Both the position numbers and the translations under genes were made by a program. A stretch of 64,000 nucleotides of DNA from Ustilago trichophora (lineage: Eukaryota > Basidiomycota > Ustilaginomycetes > Ustilaginales > Ustilaginaceae): contig OOIN01000006.1 in NCBI GenBank assembly GCA_900323505.1, positions 310,001 to 374,000 of the forward strand, given 5' to 3'. The notes below the pieces were generated by a model that was given only the letters and a program-made list of their open reading frames with translations, did no database searches and had not been told where the DNA came from. Positions 63,001 through 64,000 of the stretch are shown piece after piece; position 1 is the first letter of the stretch, and the number at the start of each line of letters is the position of its first letter.

Positions 63001-64000
63001 AGAGGAAGCCGAGAGAAAGAGTGCGGAAGAGCAAGCTCGAGCTGCCGAGGAGCGGGAGCGCCAATTGCAAGTCGAGCAGGCTCGACAGGCTGCTGCTGCC
63101 GAGAAAGGGGCAGCACAGCGAGAGGCTGCCAGGATCCGTGCTGCGGAACAGCAGAGATTGGAGAGGGAGAGGATTGCAGAGCATGCTCGCCGACAGCGAG
63201 AGTTGCGCGAGCAGGAAGAGGAACAGCGATTCAAGGCGGCGGAAGCTGAAAGGGTTGCTAGGGAACAAGAGCTGAAGCGCCAGGAGGAGGAGCAGCGTGA
63301 GGAGGCAGAGCGACGATCGCGCCAAGCTGCCGAAGCTTTGGCTACCCAGAAGCGTGCTGAATCACGCCGACTGGCCGATATCGCAGCAATCAAGTCGTCG
63401 GCATCGAGCGAACGACTTGACAGGATCAATGCAGCCATCGGGAACCCGCCTAGCTCGATCGCCCCCTCTGTACCTTCCAAGACGACAGCACCGACGTTCG
63501 CTGCTCCAGGCAAGATGAGCGATCGGGACCGTGTCGCGCTCAAGCGGCAGGCAGTTCACCGAATCGACGGATGGCTGTCGAGCGCCGCCAGTCCCAACCC
63601 TTCGCACATGGAGACGCCGGGTACACCCAGTGCGTCGGTTCTCTCGGTGATGCGAAAGGAGCCAGAGCCATCCACTGTGCTCAATGACGAGGCGCGATCG
63701 TCGTTCGCTTACCGTTCACCGTCGCAGGTGATCAACCCTCTGTGGGAAGGCAGATCTTCTCGCTCTCAAGCAAACGAAGGTGCGATGCCCAAGTCTCGCA
63801 CCATGGCGGATCTCACTTCTACCAAGGCATCGGCTGCTGCCGCGGCTGAGGGTTCTGCAACAGGGCGGGACGAGCCCATTCCACAGCTGTCAGCGGAGTT
63901 GCGGGCGCTCGTGGACAGCTCAGAGATCCGCCCCGCTCGAAAGTCGGGTACTGCGCTCAAGGAGCACCCCATCAGTCGCAGGCTGTCAGGTCTCGGATCG
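60011..64000 (+). CDS. Long arrestin-domain protein, C-terminus beyond window
   Basis: ATG at 60011 (ACC before it) opens a frame of 1,330 codons with no stop before the right edge, so this gene is incomplete here. An arrestin-like N domain starts near residue 124 (KVKIDVVLSSNVFEAGASIS, then GKVELTC) and a C domain lies near 285-435 (WLEAGVTEQLFW, GGQMLVRCGIKNNTKR, VRTFALVSLLLGSFAKDLTVEIPIYV). Alpha-arrestins recruit Rsp5/Nedd4 ubiquitin ligases to plasma-membrane transporters. After the fold come a His-rich block (about 469-518), a long Pro/Gln/Ser region, and a highly charged helix (about 985-1116) rich in Glu, Arg, Ala and Gln. A GMQPDEDAFSSRR region lies near 800. I saw no clear PPxY motif in the visible part. 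Other fungal paralogues share only the arrestin fold. Confidence 0.8.
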   Translation, partial: MFAPPSPIPASRPASAAGHSYHHQQPYDMPRSPLQHENRLHRSNSFSWKHELGLPPPPSEIDALGDSLHQALVPHNRPASRARSVSPAVRAPSRYDLEFGGLEDPAEQRDRTQDHMNMVTKHPKVKIDVVLSSNVFEAGASISGKVELTCTTSQRLRLGHIAIELEAVEQLTSRDHAATQLFLYNRTMFQGDNLPPSNAVLPAAPVNGYWTARKGRTTFPFSFRLPSSAPSCITFAANASLRYGLKATAQTWYNDDKMVVTARREAFVLEKWSDQFHPRFREPIEAVGDTRLFMGGNGAVWLEAGVTEQLFWGGGQMLVRCGIKNNTKRHLSGIKVALARRLIFPVGSVEGFHDSPEKVSLEPRITEIVHDQIFKGREYEFGPNAESVCTVAVDVPRDLRTVRKTRLFEVRTFALVSLLLGSFAKDLTVEIPIYVAHTASGQAPPRDNLDNLHTSPPMHSLPQRPHSSMGHSHISHPQHHLHHHHQQQHHTPPAHHHGHNGHHDHHGHAHAPQMDHGMLQVERLAAERGWSPAPMLDANHRAGPARPASTAPGMIQLPAQAQPFALGPDGHLEWNPAANGWNASRLMTPAAAAGSSIQRSASAAPDVFHNVARPHSATSAPMDPVAAWTATQRSMSASPGPALLAQHTNFAPPPSMPSPQMPSAPMGDRRMSLPAQGPYGGAPPQQVAYQNAPQESLPPMPEPQTIARAPVQQQYSAPPPQPQGNAYSPAPPIAGLATIEEDSESQAGTIKTLQKLPTIGKTGTKGAAGNSVSRNNIEQFEAMAEAEEDEEEVKRQMIAMGMQPDEDAFSSRRGDSPDVPASRVVAEAPAETHAASSSRRTDASQASSTSTYRPRASDIFQTVSHAQQPQSPPAEQAQRTPAPVETVTANVGRSQDTAPSSELRTTDDSQSAIPRRPSVVSLRRSSSSHGIGLQALETNLVRSTTPKITTSSRAVVTMANVARPDSSSSPLASPSVGHEDSTRSRKNSALRAAALAREEAERKSAEEQARAAEERERQLQVEQARQAAAAEKGAAQREAARIRAAEQQRLERERIAEHARRQRELREQEEEQRFKAAEAERVAREQELKRQEEEQREEAERRSRQAAEALATQKRAESRRLADIAAIKSSASSERLDRINAAIGNPPSSIAPSVPSKTTAPTFAAPGKMSDRDRVALKRQAVHRIDGWLSSAASPNPSHMETPGTPSASVLSVMRKEPEPSTVLNDEARSSFAYRSPSQVINPLWEGRSSRSQANEGAMPKSRTMADLTSTKASAAAAAEGSATGRDEPIPQLSAELRALVDSSEIRPARKSGTALKEHPISRRLSGLGS

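Noticed and set aside
1..64000. tRNA or rRNA genes, transposons, CRISPR arrays.
   Set aside because: Read by eye on both strands; no cloverleaf with a GGTTCGAATCC-type T arm, no transposase or reverse transcriptase motif, no terminal repeats and no spaced repeat array.

Overview
This window looks like a chromosome segment of a smut fungus or close relative (Ustilaginomycotina, Basidiomycota). It is gene-dense nuclear DNA with mostly intronless genes, GT-AG introns that are usually 78-230 nt, 5' regions rich in CT, CA and poly-A/T tracts, and conserved eukaryotic housekeeping proteins. The strongest lineage hint is one gene coding for the entire fungal-type fatty acid synthase (beta-type plus alpha-type parts fused), an arrangement known from Ustilago maydis. 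I see no tRNA, rRNA, transposon, CRISPR array or prokaryotic element.

Layout: 0.4-5.9 kb holds a Pal1 cell-morphology protein (+), a LAMTOR1/Ego1-like protein (+) and a membrane RING-H2 ubiquitin ligase (-). 7.2-19.9 kb is the fused fatty acid synthase (-), three exons and 3,892 codons by my splicing, with an unusually large 984-nt intron. A 3.6 kb repeat-rich gap separates it from a LETM1-domain mitochondrial protein (+), then UBC8 (-), LSM1 (+), a mitochondrial nucleoside diphosphate kinase (-), RPC37 (+), a Pex24/dysferlin-type peroxin (+), GTR2/RagC (-), POP3 (+), an oxysterol-binding protein (-), ADA3/NGG1 (+), the PP2A scaffold subunit (+), acyl-CoA-binding protein (-), SNF12/BAF60 (+), a MEMO1 protein (-), ribosomal protein S3 (+), a Stm1/SERBP1 ribosome-associated protein (+), and a long arrestin-domain protein (+) that runs off the right edge.

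The genes do not form one functional cluster. Links that can be drawn: fatty acid synthesis and acyl-CoA handling (FAS, ACB1); TORC1 nutrient signalling at the vacuole (Ego1-like, GTR2); chromatin and transcription (ADA3, SNF12, RPC37); RNA decay and processing (LSM1, POP3); translation (RPS3, STM1). Many neighbours form divergent pairs sharing one promoter region (FAS/LETM1, UBC8/LSM1, NDK1/RPC37, GTR2/POP3, OSBP/ADA3, ACB1/SNF12, MEMO1/RPS3) or convergent pairs with short 3' spacers.

Most noteworthy: the single-chain synthase whose fusion seam lies inside the malonyl/palmitoyl transferase domain; its 984-nt intron that stays open in frame for about 244 codons; a GTR2 with a broken G3 motif and a proline-rich insertion; a 74-nt T run and a tandem NAGNAG acceptor in one peroxin intron; recurring TACAG/CTGTA palindromes between genes; and a possible small unannotated or decayed mitochondrial gene near 47.7-48.25 kb. 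All functional calls come from reading motifs and remembered family resemblance; no database search was run.
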